Source of the DNA: CADCUY01 sp964242735
GTDB taxonomy: Bacteria; Actinomycetota; Actinomycetes; Actinomycetales; Quadrisphaeraceae
NCBI GenBank assembly: GCA_964242735.1
Contig: CAXTAK010000010.1
Span: 1-64,000 of the forward strand
Direction: 5' to 3'
DNA length: 64,000 nucleotides
This document shows, one piece after another, positions 61,130 to 64,000 of this stretch. The translations under genes and the position numbers were made by a program. The notes under the pieces were generated by a model. The model searched no databases and was not told the DNA's origin. It saw nothing but the letters and a program-made list of their open reading frames with translations. Numbering within the stretch: position 1 is the first letter of the stretch; each line of letters starts with the position of its first letter.

Positions 61130-61576
61130 GTGACCCGCGAGCCGGCCCCACCCGGGGTCGCCGCGCTGCCGCCGGCGGAGTCCGCCTTCCTAAGACCGCT
61201 GCGCGACCGGCTCGTGGCCGCGATCCTCGACGGCACCAAGACCAGCACCACCAGCCTCGTCGCCTGCTACGAGCACGACGGCGAACCGCTGCCCGCCGTC
61301 GGTGACCGGTCGGCCATGCTCGACTCCGCCGGTGACCGCGTCGCCGTCCTGGAGGTCACCGGCGTCCGCGTCACCGCCCTGGCCGACGTCGACGTCGGCC
61401 ACGCCCGGGACGAGGGCGAGGGGCACGAGAGCGTGGCACGGTGGCGCGCCGACCACGAGCGCTCCTTCCACAGCCGCGAGCTCCGCGCCGAGCTCGGCGA
61501 CCCGGCCTCCACCACGGACGACGCGACGCCCGTCGTCCTCGAGCGGTTCCGGGTGGTGCAGCGCCTGGACCCGTGA
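61130..61576 (+). CDS. ASCH-domain protein
   Basis: A 148-residue protein. LVAAILDGTKTSTTSL, VGDRSAMLDSAGDRVAVLEVTGVRV and the conserved HARDEGEG...SVARWRADHERSF are typical of the ASCH (PUA-like) fold; bacterial members such as YqfB hydrolyse N4-acetylcytidine, but most are uncharacterised RNA- or nucleotide-binding proteins. The GTG is preceded by GAGGA. It converges with glnE. Confidence 0.85.
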   Translation: MTREPAPPGVAALPPAESAFLRPLRDRLVAAILDGTKTSTTSLVACYEHDGEPLPAVGDRSAMLDSAGDRVAVLEVTGVRVTALADVDVGHARDEGEGHESVARWRADHERSFHSRELRAELGDPASTTDDATPVVLERFRVVQRLDP

Positions 61577-61605
61577 TGCCCGGACCGCACCCCGCTGCGG
61601 CGTGG

Positions 61606-64000
61606 TCAGCCGTAGAAGACCCGCTCGACCACTGCGCGGGCGTGGCGCCCGGCGCGCCGCACCACGTCGGTCAGCGCCTCCTGCGTGGCCGGCGCGAGAC
61701 CGAGGACGTGGGCGACCTCCCCGGCCTCGCGGGGATCGGTGGGCAGCACGTCGCCGGCCCGTCCGCGCACCAGCACCAGCGCGTCACGCACCCGTGAGGC
61801 GGTCTCCCACGCGTGAGCGAGCGTCGTGCGGTCCACCGGCGCCAGGAGGCCGGCCTCCTCGGCCGCGGCCAGCGCGCCCAGCGTGGAGGTGGTGCGAAGC
61901 CCGGGCACGGCGTGGGCGTGGCGCAGCTGCAGGAGCTGCGCGGTCCACTCCACGTCGGCGAGGTACCCGGGGCCCAGCTTGAGGTGCCGGCGAGGATCGG
62001 TGCCCCGGGGCAGCCGCTCGGACTCGACCCGGGCCTTGATGCGGCGCACCTCGCGCGTCGCCGACTCGCCCAGCCCACCCACCGGGTACCGCACGGGGTC
62101 GACCAGGGCGATGAACCGCGCCCCCACGTCGGCGTCCCCGGCCACGGGGCGAGCGCGCAGCAGGGCCTGCGCCTCCCAGGGCTGCGCCCATCGCCGGTAG
62201 TACTCCGCGTAGCTGGCGAGCGAGCGCGCCAGGGGACCGTCACGCCCCTCGGGGCGCAGCGCGGCGTCGACCTCCAGCGGCAGGGTCGCGCCCGGGGCGG
62301 CCAGGACCCGGCGCAGCTCCCCCGCGACGGCCAGCGCAGCCTCCTGCGCCCTGCCGGCGGCGTCCGCTGCGGGCACCGGGTCGTGCACGAGCAGCACGTC
62401 GGCGTCGGAGCCGTACCCCATCTCACCGCCACCGAGGCGCCCCAGGCCGATCACCGCCACCGCCGTGGGCAGGGCTCCTCGCCCGACCGGGTCCCACCGG
62501 GCGCGGACCCGGCGCTCGGCGACGGCCAGCGCCGCCGCCAGCACGGCCTCGGTGGCGGCGGTGAGCGCTGCGCGCACCGCCGCCGGGTCGGCCAGCCCCA
62601 CGAGGTCGGCGATGGCCGTGCGCAGCAGTTCCCGGTCGCGGAGCGCCCGCACCAGCAGCGCCTGCGCGTCGCCGTCGCCCTGGCGGCCGATGGCCGCGAG
62701 GGCTCCCGCGGTGAGGTCTGCGGCGGTGCGGGGCACCAGGTCGGCGTCGGTGCCCAACCAGCGGGTGGCCTCGGCGTCGCGCTCCAACCCCGAGGCGACC
62801 AGGCGCGAGCTGGAGGTGGCGGTGGCCATGCGCTGCGCGGCGGCGCCCTCGTCGCGGAGCATCTTCAGGTACCAGTGCGTGCCGCCGAGGCGCTCGCTGA
62901 TGCGGCGGAAGGCCAGCAGACCGGCGTCCGGGTCGGCGCCGTCGGCGAACCAGGTGAGCATCACCGGCAGCAGCTGGCGCTGGATCGCGGCCCGGCGGCT
63001 GACCCCGCTGGACAGCGCCGCGATGTGGCGCAGCGCCCCGGCGGGGTCGCGGTACCCCAGGCCCTCGAGGCGGTCCCGGGCCGCCTCGGGGCTCAGGCGC
63101 ACCTGCTCGGTGCTCAGCTCGGCGACGGCCTCCAGCAGCGGGCGGTAGAACAGCCGCTCGTGCAGGCGGCGCACCCGGCGGCGCACCACGGCCAGCTCGG
63201 CCGCCAGCCCCTCCGCCCCGCCCGGCACCTTCGCGGCACGGGCCAGCCACCGCAGGTCGGCGGTGGAGGTGGGCAGCAGGTGCGTGCGGCGCAGGCGGGC
63301 CAGTTGCAGGCGGTGCTCCAGCACGCGAAGGAAGCGGTAGTCGGCGTCGAGCTGCGCGGCGTCGTGGCGACCGACGAACCCGTACGCGGCGAGGGTCTCC
63401 AGCGCGACCAGGGTGTTGCGCAGGCGCAGCGCCGGCTGGGCGCGCCCGTGCACCAGTTGCAGCAGCTGCACCGAGAACTCCACGTCGCGCAAGCCACCGG
63501 GGCCCAGCTTGAGCTGTCGGTCGGCTTCCGCGGGGGGCACGTGCGCCTCCACGCGGCGGCGCATCGCCCGGGTGTCGGCGACCATCCCGGGGCGCTCGGC
63601 CGCCACCCAGACCAGCGGCGCGACCGCCTCGGCGTAGGCCCGGCCCAGCGCCGCGTCACCCGCAGCGGGACGCGCCTTCAGGAGCGCCTGGAACTCCCAC
63701 GTCCTCGCCCACCGCTGGTAGTACGCCAGGTGGCTCTCCAGGGTGCGCACCAGCGGCCCGTCGCGGCCCTCGGGGCGCAGGGCGGCGTCCACCGGCCACA
63801 GGGTGCCCTCGGCGGTGGTCGCCGAGCAGGCGAGCTGCAGCTGGGTCACCAGCCTCGCGCCGACCTGCGCCAGCGCGTCCTCGCCACCGTCGGTGCTGGT
63901 GCTGGTGCTGGTGCTGGCGCCGTCGCTGCCGGCGTCGGGGCCGGCTGGGGCGACGACGTGGACGACGTCGACGTCGCTGACGTAGTTCAGCTCCGTCGCG
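61606..64000 (-). CDS. glnE: Bifunctional glutamine synthetase adenylyltransferase/deadenylase (partial, 5' end outside window)
   Basis: Nearly 800 residues of the C-terminal side are present; the frame stays open through base 64000, where it reads ATELNYVSDVDVVHVV, the first nucleotidyltransferase (adenylyl-removing) GSxxDxD-like motif, so the N-terminus lies beyond. The second, adenylylating catalytic site is IGLGRLGGGEMGYGSDADVLLVHD, and the repeated LKLGPGGLRDVEF and LKLGPGYLADVEW mark the two GlnD/GlnE helical parts. GlnE modifies GlnA in response to nitrogen status. A hexanucleotide tract (63892-63915) encodes an STSTSTST insertion right after the first active site. The ATG at 63849 is internal, not a start. 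Confidence 0.96.
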   Translation of the reverse strand, partial: ATELNYVSDVDVVHVVAPAGPDAGSDGASTSTSTSTDGGEDALAQVGARLVTQLQLACSATTAEGTLWPVDAALRPEGRDGPLVRTLESHLAYYQRWARTWEFQALLKARPAAGDAALGRAYAEAVAPLVWVAAERPGMVADTRAMRRRVEAHVPPAEADRQLKLGPGGLRDVEFSVQLLQLVHGRAQPALRLRNTLVALETLAAYGFVGRHDAAQLDADYRFLRVLEHRLQLARLRRTHLLPTSTADLRWLARAAKVPGGAEGLAAELAVVRRRVRRLHERLFYRPLLEAVAELSTEQVRLSPEAARDRLEGLGYRDPAGALRHIAALSSGVSRRAAIQRQLLPVMLTWFADGADPDAGLLAFRRISERLGGTHWYLKMLRDEGAAAQRMATATSSSRLVASGLERDAEATRWLGTDADLVPRTAADLTAGALAAIGRQGDGDAQALLVRALRDRELLRTAIADLVGLADPAAVRAALTAATEAVLAAALAVAERRVRARWDPVGRGALPTAVAVIGLGRLGGGEMGYGSDADVLLVHDPVPAADAAGRAQEAALAVAGELRRVLAAPGATLPLEVDAALRPEGRDGPLARSLASYAEYYRRWAQPWEAQALLRARPVAGDADVGARFIALVDPVRYPVGGLGESATREVRRIKARVESERLPRGTDPRRHLKLGPGYLADVEWTAQLLQLRHAHAVPGLRTTSTLGALAAAEEAGLLAPVDRTTLAHAWETASRVRDALVLVRGRAGDVLPTDPREAGEVAHVLGLAPATQEALTDVVRRAGRHARAVVERVFYG
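63892..63915. repeat. Hexanucleotide tandem repeat inside glnE
   Basis: Four perfect copies of GGTGCT, encoding alternating Ser-Thr on the minus strand within a Gly/Ser/Asp-rich surface insertion. The period keeps the frame, so copy-number change would alter linker length only. Confidence 0.85.

Overview
This 64 kb window is very GC-rich DNA with strong third-position GC, many GTG starts and dense GTGA/TGATG stop-start overlaps. Actinobacterial hallmarks include an LpqY-SugABC-type trehalose transporter, an HspR-type HAIR operator, a Tat-secreted ferritin-like protein and GlnE. All point to a free-living actinomycete, perhaps near Kineococcus/Kineosporiales; the genus-level guess is weak. No rRNA, tRNA, CRISPR array or phage structural gene was seen. 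The sequence holds three 100-N gaps, and two of them are flanked by exact 55-nt duplications that look like assembly artefacts.

Layout. 0-7 kb: the last codons of a probable glutamine synthetase and its terminator, an HTH regulator, a four-gene sugar ABC operon on the minus strand and an SDR. 7-12 kb: a LicC-like nucleotidyltransferase, pta-ackA and an LLM flavoprotein. 12-16.6 kb: a class I ribonucleotide reductase operon (nrdAB) behind two candidate NrdR boxes; NrdB has Phe at the tyrosyl-radical position and Glu as first metal ligand, the hallmark of Mn/Fe subclass Ic. 16.7-21.2 kb: a graveyard of mobile and toxin-antitoxin debris (IS5-type remnant, broken Phd-VapC pair, frameshifted Uma2 gene) with one intact VapBC pair, an Hsp20 gene under a HAIR operator, and a second IS with perfect ends but a broken transposase. 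21-25 kb: a sugar MFS porter, a MurE-like ligase outside any division cluster and a methyltransferase. 25.2-29.4 kb: a SAM riboswitch followed by metQ-metN-metI and an NtaA/SnaA/DszA-type monooxygenase, a sulfur-acquisition operon. 29.4-38.2 kb: saccharopine-dehydrogenase-like oxidoreductase, GH13 alpha-glucosidase, Tat ferritin-like protein, Ogt, a 2H phosphoesterase, a PIN fragment, GNAT and ALDH.

38.4-49.3 kb is the most striking block: a compact plus-strand operon of eight genes, six of its seven junctions overlapping. It encodes a carbamoyltransferase, a GT2-GmhB fusion, a GT9, two GT4-like glycosyltransferases, a three-enzyme GmhA-HldE kinase-HldE adenylyltransferase fusion, an SDR and a second GT9. 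Together these would make ADP-D-glycero-beta-D-manno-heptose from sedoheptulose 7-phosphate and build it into a probably carbamoylated glycan, in a lineage without LPS. 49-53 kb: MFS/MarR pair, EamA transporter and small membrane proteins. 53.3-55.6 kb: an EAL-DICT-LOV-GGDEF cyclic-di-GMP protein. 55.7-59.4 kb: a UDP-glucuronate-decarboxylase-like epimerase, DUF2795 and paired GT2 genes. 60-64 kb: a PRISE-type reductase, an ASCH protein and glnE, which runs off the right edge. The window therefore sits between a probable glnA and glnE, genes that are close neighbours in mycobacteria.
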